Notes under the pieces: model-generated | The model's database searches: none | What the model was told of the DNA's origin: nothing | The model's input: only the letters and a program-made list of their open reading frames with translations | Shown here: one piece after another, positions 1 through 8,855 of the stretch | How positions within the stretch are numbered: position 1 is the stretch's first letter | Layout of the letters: every line of letters begins with the position of its first letter | DNA from: Clostridium homopropionicum DSM 5847 | Lineage (GTDB): Bacteria; Bacillota; Clostridia; Clostridiales; Clostridiaceae | Length of the DNA stretch: 64,000 nucleotides | Direction: 5' to 3' | NCBI RefSeq assembly: GCF_001263795.1 | Contig: NZ_LHUR01000027.1 | Location: forward strand, 62,001-126,000 | Translations under genes and position numbers: made by a program

Positions 1-1876
1 GGAAATAGTCAAAGTCACTAAGTTTTTTCCTAAGCAGCTTATTTAGTATAGCACTTGCCATAGCTTCTCTATTTAACGCAGCATATTCCTGACAAATACT
101 CATATCATTAAGATACTTTTCTCTATACGTTCCAGTTAAAAAACATAATTCCTTAGGATAATTAGGAAGCATACCTTCATATTTTGCCTTAAGTTCCTTC
201 AATGCATTTTGTATAAGCTTCCTTTTTCCTTCTTTCTTATAATCTGATATGATTTTCTCCCTTTGTTCATAATAATCTTCTTTTCCGGAACAAATATCTA
301 TAGCTAGTTTTTGATAAATCTCCGCTACCTGCTTTCCTAGGTTTCTGCTTCCAGAGTGAATTACCAGATAAATATTATCTTCATCATCCTTATCCAATTC
401 AATAAAATGATTCCCTCCACCAAGGGTTCCAATGCTTCTCTCGATTCTCTTTGTATCAGATAATTCTCTGAAACAGAACAGTTCCTGAAGTTTTGGGAAT
501 TTTACTTGTCTGCCTTCATGTACTGATGTACCAGAAGGTACATTCCTTCGAACAACGTGATCCAATTCATCTAAATTAATATCAAGCTTTCCAAGTTCTA
601 TAGTGGTCATTCCACAGCCTATATCTACCCCAACTATATTAGGAATAACCTTATCGCCTAAATCAGCAGTAAACCCTATTACGCACCCTTTACCAGCATG
701 GGTATCAGGCATTATTGCAATATTACTATCCTTGCAAAATTCCTGATTGCATAACTCAATTACTTGAGAGATCACTTCTGGTTCCAATTTATCTGTAAAA
801 ACTCTTGCAGTATTGTGTTTTCCCTTTATTTCTATCATCTTTTTTCCATCCTCTTCTAAAATATCACAGCCATTTAATTCAAGTGCTCGTCTTATTCTTG
901 TAATTATCTCTTCCTTGATGCCCTGTGGAGATACAACCTTAACATATGGCCCTAAAGCTAATATTTTTCTTATTATTTCATCTTCTTCAAAGGTGTAATA
1001 GAAAAGCTTCATCTCATATTTATCTTTTTCAATGCACCTTGAATATCTTTCAAGTTCCGAAAAACTCATAAAGCATCTTTCCATAGCTGCCTTCTTATCA
1101 GTTACCTCAAGAATAATTGGATCTTTTGAATATCTATTTTCATGAAGGAGCTTTATGACTTCATTTCTATTAATCTCAGCCTTTCGATCTTCTTTTATCT
1201 CAATATCGGTCATTGAAAATATATTTGCCATTATTGATCTATTTTCATCCAAGGAGTATAATGAAACTCTGAACCTTCCATCCTTAATAGAATATTCCAA
1301 TCTTATGGGTAAAGCATGCCTATCACAATACTTATTCCCAAGCCTGTCATTATTGCAATACTTTATAGGTTTTTCTTCTATAATTGCCTTCAGTAGTGTT
1401 CTGAAGTTTTCTTCATATTGCTCTGTATTTGCAAGACCTGGTAGCACAGATGTGTTTGTATTATCTATGATATCATTAATGTTTGGAGCATCAAAATCCT
1501 TAAGAGCAGCTTTTAGCTTTGCAATAGTGGCATCCTTTAATAAAATCCTTACTCTCTTATCTTCCAACATATTTTTCAGCCAAGTCTTTTCTATGTTTGT
1601 AAGCCTAACCGGCAATACAGGCTTTTTATTTCCCTTACTATTAGGGAAATAAAGTCCATCTTCTAGCTTAAGCAGATTAAAGTTTTCTAATTCTTTATAT
1701 TGATTTAAAAGAAGTCCTTCAAAGGTCTTGAAGTTACTGCCAATTATCTTTTCTTGAAATTCTTCTTCCTCAATTATTTTAATAATATCTTTTTGGGAGA
1801 GGCCATTTTCACATTCATTAAGCACTTTAAATATGATGTGCAGGTATCTATTTTTAACTTCATCAAATAGCTCCAT
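1..1876 (-). CDS. rtcB: WYL-domain regulator fused in frame to RtcB RNA ligase (partial at window edge)
   Basis: One uninterrupted frame runs from an ATG at 1876 to the left window edge. Codons 1-346 are a WYL-type protein: an N-terminal helical/HTH-like part, then a degenerate WYL core (DGRFRVSLY) and a C-terminal region. Codon 347 (ATG at 838) starts a typical RtcB: VDIGCG with the metal-binding Asp/Cys, GGGNHFIEL and HSGSRNLG with the metal-binding His residues. RtcB joins RNA 2',3'-cyclic phosphate or 3'-phosphate ends to 5'-OH ends, using GTP and Mn2+. At least 279 RtcB residues are present; the C-terminal end with the guanylylated His is outside the window. The start overlaps the upstream WYL gene by 14 bp, so the genes form one operon. 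The fusion may be real, or may come from an indel in the A6 run at the junction. RtcB and WYL identities are firm; the single-chain reading is uncertain. Confidence 0.85.
   Translation of the reverse strand, partial: MELFDEVKNRYLHIIFKVLNECENGLSQKDIIKIIEEEEFQEKIIGSNFKTFEGLLLNQYKELENFNLLKLEDGLYFPNSKGNKKPVLPVRLTNIEKTWLKNMLEDKRVRILLKDATIAKLKAALKDFDAPNINDIIDNTNTSVLPGLANTEQYEENFRTLLKAIIEEKPIKYCNNDRLGNKYCDRHALPIRLEYSIKDGRFRVSLYSLDENRSIMANIFSMTDIEIKEDRKAEINRNEVIKLLHENRYSKDPIILEVTDKKAAMERCFMSFSELERYSRCIEKDKYEMKLFYYTFEEDEIIRKILALGPYVKVVSPQGIKEEIITRIRRALELNGCDILEEDGKKMIEIKGKHNTARVFTDKLEPEVISQVIELCNQEFCKDSNIAIMPDTHAGKGCVIGFTADLGDKVIPNIVGVDIGCGMTTIELGKLDINLDELDHVVRRNVPSGTSVHEGRQVKFPKLQELFCFRELSDTKRIERSIGTLGGGNHFIELDKDDEDNIYLVIHSGSRNLGKQVAEIYQKLAIDICSGKEDYYEQREKIISDYKKEGKRKLIQNALKELKAKYEGMLPNYPKELCFLTGTYREKYLNDMSICQEYAALNREAMASAILNKLLRKKLSDFDYF
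836..849 (-). other. WYL/RtcB junction with A6 run and alternative rtcB start
   Basis: On the minus strand the junction reads GGAAAAAAGATGATAG. With six A residues, the WYL frame runs into the RtcB ATG at 838. With five A residues, the WYL frame would stop at the TGA overlapping that ATG, giving a standard ATGA stop/start overlap. This makes a sequencing error, a recent indel or polymerase slippage all plausible. Confidence 0.7.
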
Positions 1877-3152
1877 AGCTTTCAAGCATCTCCTTCCAAT
1901 CCTCTGCAATTTTCTTAATTATTACTCTTCCCTGAATAATCTTTATGTAACCTGAATAACTTCTTATCCAAGGAACCATTTCATGACTATCATTAACAAT
2001 CATATCCAAATGATAACAGCCTTCTCTAATCTTCTTAATTGTACCTAGCTGCACCTCGCTTCTTATTCTTTCAATAATATAATTTTCCTGAGGCTCTACT
2101 ATTATTATTTCTAGCTTTATCTTTTCTGGTCTTTGATTATTAGCTAAGCTTACAGTTGACCAACTATGTATAAAATTCCAATTATAAAGTTCTTCAAACT
2201 TATTTCTACTAAAGGTTTTCTTGCATATTTCAACATCCTCTATTCTATCGAGCCTAGACACTACACACCTATTTTGCTTTGCAAAGGACACCAGATAAAA
2301 CCTTCCACAATTTATATCATAGCGGATTTTATAAGGCCTTAATGCTTCCTTAGGAGCATCCTTGTATTCAATCTTTGGTGAGTTATAATTAAGGTAAATA
2401 TATTTTCTTTCATGTATTGCCTTTAATAGATCCCAAAGAATATGCTCTTCAATTACGGGATGAAAGTGAAGATTCTTATATTGAAAATAGTCTTTTACCT
2501 CAAAATTCATGTCTCTTTCATAAGCTGCATAATCCTTTAAACTTTGCTCACAGTAATATCCAGCAGTTACAGGAAAGAAAATATTCTTAAATAAGGCTAT
2601 TGCAATGCTGAGTTCCTCAATCTCTTTATTATCAAGTTCTTTAAACATATCTTCAGCTATAGCATAATGCTTAGTTCTTTTTATAGTTTCGCAGCTTAGT
2701 ATTCCTAGCTTATTGCACATTTCATCAATCTTTCTTTCCACCGTCTTGCTGCTTATATTATCATAAGAAATGTTCCCTCTGCCAATTAGTCCTTCCTCTA
2801 TTTCACGGAAACAAACTAGTTTATCCTCCGAGCGTAAAAGCATCAATAGATTAAAATATAATATTAAATCTGATTGAGTGAAGCTCTTTGTCATGTAGGT
2901 TTTAACTAAAAAATTTTCCGTATTTCTTATTGAGTCATAGGAAAGGGCTAAAAGCTTATTTCTTCCATCCCTATCAGTCCTTATAAACTCTGCTTCCACA
3001 TACTGCTGTATCCTTCTCATTTCATAGCTTATCTTTCTCGAACTTAGCTTTCTCTTCTCTTCTAGGTCATCTCTGGAAAAGCATCCATATAGAAAAACAT
3101 CTCTTAGTATAGCTCTTATTATATTGTAGTGTTTCATAAAATCGCTGAACAT
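1863..3152 (-). CDS. WYL domain-containing transcriptional regulator
   Basis: A 429-residue protein of the YafY/PafC-like WYL family. The first ~65 residues look like a winged HTH (it opens with repeated basic helices, KRKLSSRKISYEMRR). The WYL core lies near residues 240-310, where IHERKYIYLNY is followed by RPYKIRYDINCGRFYL, the FYL replacing the WYL triplet. WYL domains sense ligands, often nucleic acid or nucleotide signals, and control repair or defence genes. It overlaps the next WYL-RtcB gene by 14 bp, so it is first in the operon and probably controls the RNA ligase. The DNA target and ligand cannot be read from the sequence. Confidence 0.85.
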   Translation of the reverse strand: MFSDFMKHYNIIRAILRDVFLYGCFSRDDLEEKRKLSSRKISYEMRRIQQYVEAEFIRTDRDGRNKLLALSYDSIRNTENFLVKTYMTKSFTQSDLILYFNLLMLLRSEDKLVCFREIEEGLIGRGNISYDNISSKTVERKIDEMCNKLGILSCETIKRTKHYAIAEDMFKELDNKEIEELSIAIALFKNIFFPVTAGYYCEQSLKDYAAYERDMNFEVKDYFQYKNLHFHPVIEEHILWDLLKAIHERKYIYLNYNSPKIEYKDAPKEALRPYKIRYDINCGRFYLVSFAKQNRCVVSRLDRIEDVEICKKTFSRNKFEELYNWNFIHSWSTVSLANNQRPEKIKLEIIIVEPQENYIIERIRSEVQLGTIKKIREGCYHLDMIVNDSHEMVPWIRSYSGYIKIIQGRVIIKKIAEDWKEMLESYGAI

Positions 3153-3273
3153 TGAACGCCCTCCTTTAACTCTTTACTTTAGTTCTTAGCGAAACAACAT
3201 ATATAAATTATAAATTATGTGAGTTATTTTTTATAGACAAAAAACTTGCAAGAATATTTATACTGAATTATAT

Positions 3274-3301
3274 AAAAAAACTGCCCAGCCAAGGCAGGCA
3301 G
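3274..3301 (-). terminator. Rho-independent terminator
   Basis: On the minus strand a CTGCC...GGCAG stem with an inner GCC/GGC pair is followed by seven T residues. It lies downstream of the VOC gene and the lipoprotein remnant, ahead of the WYL operon. Confidence 0.65.
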
Positions 3302-3390
3302 AAATAATTTGTTATCTGAAATCCCCATTTTCTTTAGAAATCTAGTCTTTCTTATTGCTTCTTTACTATAAGCTATTGCTTCTTAACATA

Positions 3391-3462
3391 TTATTCTGCT
3401 ATTTTTTCATCACCAGTTAGTTTATTTTCTTTAGGAGTACAACCTGTAAGAGTAAATAGCAT
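3391..3462 (-). pseudogene. Remnant of a lipoprotein gene
   Basis: A 23-codon frame reads MLFTLTGCTPKENKLTG and ends GDEKIAE-stop. LTGC is a lipobox, but the charged start of a signal peptide is missing and a stop lies a few codons upstream of the Met. I read it as what is left of a lipoprotein gene after deletion. A short genuine lipopeptide is less likely, since no good ribosome binding site precedes it. Confidence 0.4.
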
Positions 3463-3487
3463 TAGAGAAATTTAAGAATATGTCCTG

Positions 3488-3919
3488 CTAAAACTCCAAC
3501 ATACCATTTTCATCAAAAGTAAAATTAGGTCCCCAAGCAACTTCCCAATAGTATCCTTCAGGATCAGTAAAATAGGCATGATAACCTCCCCAAAATGCAT
3601 CCTGAGGCTCTTTTTCGATTTTGCCTCCAGCACTTCTTACAAGTTCAATAATATCACATACTTCTTCCTTGCTTTTAGCATTATATGCAAGAGTAATTCC
3701 TCCAAAACCAGTATTGATTTTAGGTGGATTATTTTCATTTATATCCTTTGCCAATAATTCAACTGGATATAATTCGAGTTTTGTTCCAGACGTATTGAAA
3801 AATATTACTTCCGGATTATTGCTTTTTTCATCCGTTTTAAAGCCAAGACCATCTCTATAAAATCTAATTGACTTTTCCATATCTTTCACGCCTAAACAAA
3901 TAATGTTCATTCTGTTCAT
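3488..3919 (-). CDS. VOC family (glyoxalase/dioxygenase-like) protein
   Basis: A 143-residue single-domain vicinal oxygen chelate protein. It opens MNIICLGVKDMEKSIRFY, typical of the first beta-alpha-beta unit, and has YWEVAWGPN near the C-terminus. I start it at the ATG at 3919, 9 bp after a clear AGGAGGG site; a longer frame reaches 3982 without one. Family members bind a metal and act as lyases, dioxygenases or resistance proteins. The substrate cannot be assigned. It stands alone between the Uma2 gene and the lipoprotein remnant. Confidence 0.8.
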   Translation of the reverse strand: MNRMNIICLGVKDMEKSIRFYRDGLGFKTDEKSNNPEVIFFNTSGTKLELYPVELLAKDINENNPPKINTGFGGITLAYNAKSKEEVCDIIELVRSAGGKIEKEPQDAFWGGYHAYFTDPEGYYWEVAWGPNFTFDENGMLEF

Positions 3920-4108
3920 TAGGCTTACCCTCCTCACAAATTGAATAGTCAAATGCTTCTCATTTATATTCTCTTGTATCATATTATCAATAGCCTATAA
4001 CTTGATTATTAGTTATATTTTTACTCTATATAATATAAAAAGTACCATCCTCCAGCTAAGGGGAACGGCAATCTTTTGTTATCTGACATGAGAATTTTAT
4101 TGTTTTAT

Positions 4109-4690
4109 TTAATCTTGTTTGAAAACTTCGTCCATTTTTATTATTAAATCACTTAAAATTCCAACTCTAACCTCATCATCTTTTGAGTAGATTTCTGCTC
4201 TTTCATAATTATTACGAGCATTCAGCTTGTATATCATTACTATTTCATCAGTTGGATGAACAATCCAATATTCTTTAACCATATTTTTCTCGTAAAGTGA
4301 TAGCTTTTTTATATAATCAATAGAAGCAGTAGATGGAGATACTATTTCAATTATTAAGTCTGGGCTTCCTTTACACCCTTTATCATCTAGCTTAGATCTG
4401 TCACATACAACTGTTATATCAGGTTGTACTACATCCTTAATATCATTATCTAAATCATCCTTTCTAGCAAACCTTACATCAAAAGGAGAACCATATACCT
4501 TGCAGTCCTTCCCCATAAGATAATTTGAAATTTGCCTTAATAATTCCACCTGTATCTCTTGATGCCTCCTAGAAGGTGCTGCGCTCATATATGCATTCCC
4601 ATCAATTAATTCCCATCTTTCATCTTCAGGCCAATTTAAATAATCACTATATCTATAGTCACCATGTTTCTTTTTCAGTGGCTGTCCCAT
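4109..4690 (-). CDS. Uma2 family putative nuclease (DUF820)
   Basis: A 193-residue member of the Uma2/DUF820 family, a PD-(D/E)XK-fold group of putative endonucleases. The core is visible as VVQPDITVVCDRSKL followed by SPDLIIEIVSPST, which carries the Asp and Glu-x-Val residues of the nuclease fold. The family is highly expanded in cyanobacteria and scattered in Firmicutes; its biological role is unknown. It is monocistronic here, with no methyltransferase or transposase nearby. Confidence 0.85.
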   Translation of the reverse strand: MGQPLKKKHGDYRYSDYLNWPEDERWELIDGNAYMSAAPSRRHQEIQVELLRQISNYLMGKDCKVYGSPFDVRFARKDDLDNDIKDVVQPDITVVCDRSKLDDKGCKGSPDLIIEIVSPSTASIDYIKKLSLYEKNMVKEYWIVHPTDEIVMIYKLNARNNYERAEIYSKDDEVRVGILSDLIIKMDEVFKQD

Positions 4691-4809
4691 CCATAATCAC
4701 TTCCTTCTCTTTTTATTTTTATTATGCCATAAAACAAGATTATTTTTAACATTTCTTTTCAATTTTGTATAATTTCTTTTATACAATTAATAAAAATTAT
4801 CTTTTAATC

Positions 4810-4995
4810 TCATTTTTGATACTTTTCTATGCAAGATTTACATATACAAGCTTTACCTCTTTTATCTTCTGGAACTAAATCTAAGACGTACTTTTGGATT
4901 TTAACTGTATCACACCAACAACCACCTTGACCATGTTTACAATTATTGTCTTGTCCACAAATCGGACATATGCTCTCTGACTTTTTTAAACTCAC
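4810..4995 (-). CDS. Cysteine-rich CWC-type small protein
   Basis: A protein of about 61 residues with CPICGQDNNCKHGQGGCWC near the start and CICKSC near the end. The CWC motif and paired cysteines match the Cys-rich CWC family, probably zinc-binding and of unknown function. An AAGGA site sits 9 bp before the GTG at 4995, so I prefer this start over the GTG at 5004, which would overlap the site. Confidence 0.75.
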   Translation of the reverse strand: MSLKKSESICPICGQDNNCKHGQGGCWCDTVKIQKYVLDLVPEDKRGKACICKSCIEKYQK

Positions 4996-5098
4996 TACTA
5001 TCACTTCCTTATCTTTTTTACCGTTGTAATTATACCATACAATTTAATTTAAAATATATAAACTATGATAAAATATAACTTTTAAGTTACATAACAGT

Positions 5099-5221
5099 TG
5101 GAATACGGTTATAATAATTGAACATAATGTGGATGTAATTAAAAGTGCAGATGGGATTATAGAAATACTCAAAGTCCTATGGTATGATGTTTTTATTGTA
5201 ATAAATACTGAGGATAACTAG
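5099..5221 (+). pseudogene. Fragment of a UvrA-type ABC ATPase
   Basis: The frame reads NTVIIIEHNVDVIKSADG, nearly identical to the C-terminal switch region of UvrA proteins (usually [26 protein letters not shown]). The similarity stops after IIEI and a stop follows at 5219. A stop also lies a short way upstream, and no start codon or other UvrA motif is present. It is a scrap of a uvrA or UvrA-like resistance gene. Confidence 0.6.
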
Positions 5222-5265
5222 TTGAGTCACTTGAAACTAATTATTTTAACTTAGGAGGAATCATT

Positions 5266-6894
5266 TTGAAACAAAAAATTCAAAAATATAATATTAATAA
5301 AGCCGATAATTTAAAAACCTCGGAGAATTCTGGAGTTATAATTGAAGCCGAAAAGCCTTTATCACAATCTATGCTTTGGAAATTACAGACGGATTTCTTT
5401 GCAAATCAAGGTCCAGAAGCATGGATTAAGGGAATTGTACCTCAATATATAACGACGAATCCTTATATTGCAAATCTATATGCTAAAACCGTATTTGGGT
5501 ACTTTAGAGACTATGCATCAAGGGAAGGCTTTGATAAAAACACTACCATATACATAATGGAGCTTGCGTCGGGTGTAGGGCGATTTACATATACTTTTCT
5601 CAACAGATTTTTACATATGATCGAAAACTCTTCACTAAAGGGATTAAAGTTTAAATACATAGTAACGGATCTTGCTGATAGGAACATTGAATATTGGCAA
5701 AACCACAGCTTTCTAAAACCTTATTTTGAAAGTGGAGTACTTGATTGTGCAACCTTCGACATGACCCATGATGAAGAGATTCGATTAAGAAATAGTGGTG
5801 AAATGCTCAAAGAAGGCAAGCTAAAAAATCCATTAATCTTATTCGCTAATTATACCTTTGATAGTCTTCCCCAAGATACTTTTTATGTAGATAAAGGTAA
5901 ACTTTTTGAAGGGCTGATTACAATTACCTCTTTAGGTGAAGAAGTTGATCCTTCAGATAAATCCATACTTGCAGGTTTAGATTATTACTATACAGACAAG
6001 CAAATACAGGGTAATGATTATTACGAAGATTCTAATTTTAATGATATCCTCTTACACTATAAAAAGCATTTGGAGGATACGGCCTTTTCCCTGCCTATAA
6101 TTGCTTTAAGATGCATAGCTAGATTAAAAAAGCTCTTCAAGGATGACATAATCATGCTTTCTGCTGATAAAGGCTATAAAAACCAGGAAGCTATGTACAA
6201 AAACTATCATCCATATTTATCAAAGCATGGATGTATATCTATGACTGTCAACTTTCATGCCCTAGAACTATACTTTAAGGGGCTTGGTGGAAAAGCAATA
6301 CACAGTATATATGAACATGAAAATGTAAATATGTCTTTGTTTTTATTGAGTCAGAGTTCTCATGATTTTATAGAAACTGAAATGGCTTATAATGAGATTA
6401 TTGAAAGCATTGGACCGGATGATTTTTATATTATAAAGAAAGGCATTGTGCCACTAAATAAGTCTCTTACTACAAAAGAGCTTTTGACCTTTCTAAGATT
6501 TACAGTTTGGGATGGGAGAACCTTCCTTGAATTCTATAATACATTGCTTGAAAGAATAGCAAATGAAGAGGATTTCCCTAAATACGAGCTGATCTCCGTA
6601 ATATATAATATTTGGGATCATTATTTCCCTATTGGAGAAGATGGAGATTTAGCCTATTATTTAGGTACAATATTAGCTTATTTTGGCTATGATAGTGATG
6701 CTCTTAAGCTTTTTGAGTCTTCCATAGAATTTTACGGTGAAGATGCAGCTATATATTATGAAATTGCACTATGCAATTACAACTTGCAGAAAATTGAAAA
6801 AGCCCTGGAGTGCATAGAAAAATCTCTATCTCTAGACCCTGACTTCGAAGAGAGTAAAAATTTAAAAAACTTAATTGAAGAAATATTAATTTAA
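5266..6894 (+). CDS. SAM-methyltransferase-like protein with C-terminal TPR repeats
   Basis: A 542-residue protein starting at a TTG that follows a good GGAGG site. Residues ~90-240 look like a class I methyltransferase fold: IYIMELASGVGRFTYTFL resembles the glycine-rich SAM loop, followed by YIVTDLADRN and LILFANYTFDSLPQD, a layout reminiscent of NDUFAF7-type enzymes. The last ~90 residues form tetratricopeptide repeats (AYYLGTILAYFGYDSDALKLF and a second copy ending ALECIEKSLSLDP). It may methylate or bind a protein partner. It is a single gene with its own terminator. The substrate is unknown. Confidence 0.65.
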   Translation: MKQKIQKYNINKADNLKTSENSGVIIEAEKPLSQSMLWKLQTDFFANQGPEAWIKGIVPQYITTNPYIANLYAKTVFGYFRDYASREGFDKNTTIYIMELASGVGRFTYTFLNRFLHMIENSSLKGLKFKYIVTDLADRNIEYWQNHSFLKPYFESGVLDCATFDMTHDEEIRLRNSGEMLKEGKLKNPLILFANYTFDSLPQDTFYVDKGKLFEGLITITSLGEEVDPSDKSILAGLDYYYTDKQIQGNDYYEDSNFNDILLHYKKHLEDTAFSLPIIALRCIARLKKLFKDDIIMLSADKGYKNQEAMYKNYHPYLSKHGCISMTVNFHALELYFKGLGGKAIHSIYEHENVNMSLFLLSQSSHDFIETEMAYNEIIESIGPDDFYIIKKGIVPLNKSLTTKELLTFLRFTVWDGRTFLEFYNTLLERIANEEDFPKYELISVIYNIWDHYFPIGEDGDLAYYLGTILAYFGYDSDALKLFESSIEFYGEDAAIYYEIALCNYNLQKIEKALECIEKSLSLDPDFEESKNLKNLIEEILI

Positions 6895-6919
6895 CTTATT
6901 GTCATCAATTATTAAAGCT

Positions 6920-6954
6920 AAAGCAGCCACACCGTAAGGTGCAGCTGCTTTTTT
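6920..6954 (+). terminator. Rho-independent terminator
   Basis: An AGCAGC/GCTGCT stem containing CACC-GTAA-GGTG is followed by a T6 run, 25 bp after the methyltransferase/TPR gene. Confidence 0.75.
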
Positions 6955-6984
6955 AGTACGTTTAGTATGGAATTTTTTCTAATC

Positions 6985-7410
6985 TTATAAAGAATATTTT
7001 TTAGAATCATTGCTTGTAAATGACTTTACAAGTCCATAGATTAAATTATCTTTTTCAATTCCCTCCAGATGCAATACATCAAGCACTTCCACAATCATAC
7101 CATTGCTCGCATCATCAATTAATATTGCAGAATCTTCAATTGTATATTTGATATTTGTAAACTTGTCAGTCTCATCAGAATGGTTGTCACCTAATGTATC
7201 CACTATATGCTTCTGATTTTCATTTAATGAGCTAACTCCAATGATATCGCCCTTACTAATGTTTTTTCCAGTTACACTTTGAGCTCCCAGCAGCATTAAA
7301 ATCTTATCGTAATCCGCCTGCATTGCCCAGGCGCATATCATACCGTATTTTTTTCCGTTCTTTATGTAGCTAATGGCATTAGCTCCATAGTTAAAAGCAC
7401 TTAGTTCCAT
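6985..7410 (-). CDS. Flavin reductase-like FMN-binding protein
   Basis: A 141-residue protein of the flavin reductase-like family, a split-barrel FMN-binding fold. GMICAWAMQADYDKI corresponds to the conserved segment following the first strands, and SVTGKNISKGDIIGVSSL to the FMN-contacting region. It is shorter than most family members (about 160-190). Such proteins reduce FMN with NAD(P)H or act as flavoredoxins. A GGAGC site precedes the ATG. No electron-transfer partner is adjacent. Confidence 0.75.
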   Translation of the reverse strand: MELSAFNYGANAISYIKNGKKYGMICAWAMQADYDKILMLLGAQSVTGKNISKGDIIGVSSLNENQKHIVDTLGDNHSDETDKFTNIKYTIEDSAILIDDASNGMIVEVLDVLHLEGIEKDNLIYGLVKSFTSNDSKKYSL

Positions 7411-7591
7411 TTTTTAGCTCCTTAAATTTTTTTATTTTTATTATATCAAAATAAATATTAGGTTTCATATAAGAAATTTATAAAACATTTCTTATATCTT
7501 TTACAAGAAGTAGCTTGACTATCTTTTCAAGCCAAGCTGTACAAAAATTTTTTTGTTAAATGATGTTATTATTTTATTCTCTTCCTTTATA

Positions 7592-8236
7592 TTACTGCCT
7601 TGGCTCTGGTACTACAATAACTTCCAAGGTTGGATCCTTTCCAACTTGGCCAACTGCATAAATTGTATAATAATTATCAGGTTCTAATCTAATATTGGGA
7701 ACAGTCAATAATACATTATTAGTACCAGCCGGACTTACTGTGAAAGTATAGGTTCCAGAAGGAACACATGCGTAATCTGTAATATCCTTGTAACCTACAT
7801 TATTAAATACCTTTGTGCCATCAGACAATTTTATATCAACAGCTGGTGCATTTGGAGAAAGATGAATAAATCTTATACAAGGCCTGCCAAATTTCTGAGC
7901 AGCAGTTGGTTCAGGAATGGTATATAAGCTAATGTTAGGGAGGTTTCCTATTGCTGCTACATTAAATACAGCATTTTCAGGAATATAAATATTTGAATTT
8001 ATTATTGGGTTTGTAGTTTGTCCTGAGGGGTAAACCGTAATATTATAGCTGCCAGTGGAAACAGGTATATATTGAGTAAATTCCTTATAAGTAAGATTCT
8101 TTGCTATAAGATTTCCATTTGCATAAACATCTACTGGTGGTGCATCTGGGGAGGCGTGGAATATTCTAATGTAGGAATTCGACTGTCTGGCTCTATAATA
8201 GTCGTTCATCATGCTGGCATAAGGGCAATAAAACAT
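7592..8236 (-). CDS. DUF4397 domain protein with two repeats
   Basis: A 214-residue protein made of two DUF4397-type beta-sandwich repeats: YIRIFHASPDAPPVDVY (~22-38) and CIRFIHLSPNAPAVDIK (~122-138), each followed by a Y-K-x-[FI]-T-x-Y segment and a TVYPSG or TVSPAG turn. The family is usually extracellular, yet no signal peptide is visible; the N-terminus reads MFYCPYASMMNDYYRAR. A spore-coat or exosporium role would fit but is inference. Confidence 0.8.
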   Translation of the reverse strand: MFYCPYASMMNDYYRARQSNSYIRIFHASPDAPPVDVYANGNLIAKNLTYKEFTQYIPVSTGSYNITVYPSGQTTNPIINSNIYIPENAVFNVAAIGNLPNISLYTIPEPTAAQKFGRPCIRFIHLSPNAPAVDIKLSDGTKVFNNVGYKDITDYACVPSGTYTFTVSPAGTNNVLLTVPNIRLEPDNYYTIYAVGQVGKDPTLEVIVVPEPRQ

Positions 8237-8295
8237 AAAAAATCTCTTTATAAATATTAATCAATATTATAATATGAGATAAAGATTATTGTGTT

Positions 8296-8405
8296 CATTT
8301 TGCAATTGGTAAGCAAGCTCTTTCTAGCAAAGCAATAACTCTATTTCTATCTTCGTCATTTATATATCTGAATTTATTTCCTAAGTAAAACAAGCAGCCA
8401 TATTC
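8296..8405 (-). pseudogene. Possible C-terminal gene remnant
   Basis: Between the DUF4397 gene and spoVAE the minus strand holds an open stretch of about 36 codons, containing YLGNKFRYINDEDRNRV and ending LPIAK-stop. It has no start codon and its upstream frame is closed. It may be the end of a deleted gene; I do not recognise the family. The rest of 8237-8482 shows nothing clear. Confidence 0.25.
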
Positions 8406-8482
8406 TCAATATTCAAGCCTCTTATTAGTTCAGCTTTTAATTAATCTATATACTCCTAGAGCTACAGTAGTCTCTATTATTG

Positions 8483-8836
8483 CTATCCTTTTGGTTTAAA
8501 TATTAATGCAGCTAAAAATGCAAAAATAATTGCTGAAGAGATACCTGAACTTGTTACTTCAAATATTCCAGTTAGAACACCAATTGCACCTGAACTATGA
8601 GCTTCCATCAGCGCCCCTTTAACAAGCGAGTTTCCAAAACTGCTAATAGGCACTGTAGCTCCTGCTCCTGCAAATTTTACTAACTTTTCATACCAACCAA
8701 ATCCTCCTAGTATAGACCCTACTACTACTAAACTGGAGGTAGTATGAGCAGGAGTTAATTTAAATACATCCATCAAAATTTGTCCAATAACGCATATTCC
8801 TCCACCAATTATAAATGCCCATATTAGTTTATCCAT
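8483..8836 (-). CDS. spoVAE: Stage V sporulation protein AE (SpoVAEb type)
   Basis: A 117-residue membrane protein of the SpoVAC/SpoVAEb family, with several hydrophobic segments. [27 protein letters not shown] is the family signature segment (quoted in part: [17 protein letters not shown]). It is a subunit of the SpoVA channel that moves Ca-dipicolinic acid into the forespore and out during germination. It follows spoVAD by 19 bp in the order C-D-E. Confidence 0.92.
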   Translation of the reverse strand: MDKLIWAFIIGGGICVIGQILMDVFKLTPAHTTSSLVVVGSILGGFGWYEKLVKFAGAGATVPISSFGNSLVKGALMEAHSSGAIGVLTGIFEVTSSGISSAIIFAFLAALIFKPKG

Positions 8837-8855
8837 AATAGCATTACCACCTTAT

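Noticed and set aside
813-1652. Plus-strand open frames opposite the WYL-RtcB gene
   Set aside because: They lie wholly antisense to clearly conserved coding sequence and look like low-complexity Ser/Phe/Ile shadows.
4109-4690. Uma2 gene as a mobile-element marker
   Set aside because: No inverted repeats, transposase or target duplication seen around it.
7502-7558. Hairpin AGCTTGACT...AGCCAAGCT followed by T-rich plus strand
   Set aside because: The T-run is on the plus strand where no gene ends; there is none on the minus strand, so a terminator call is not supported.
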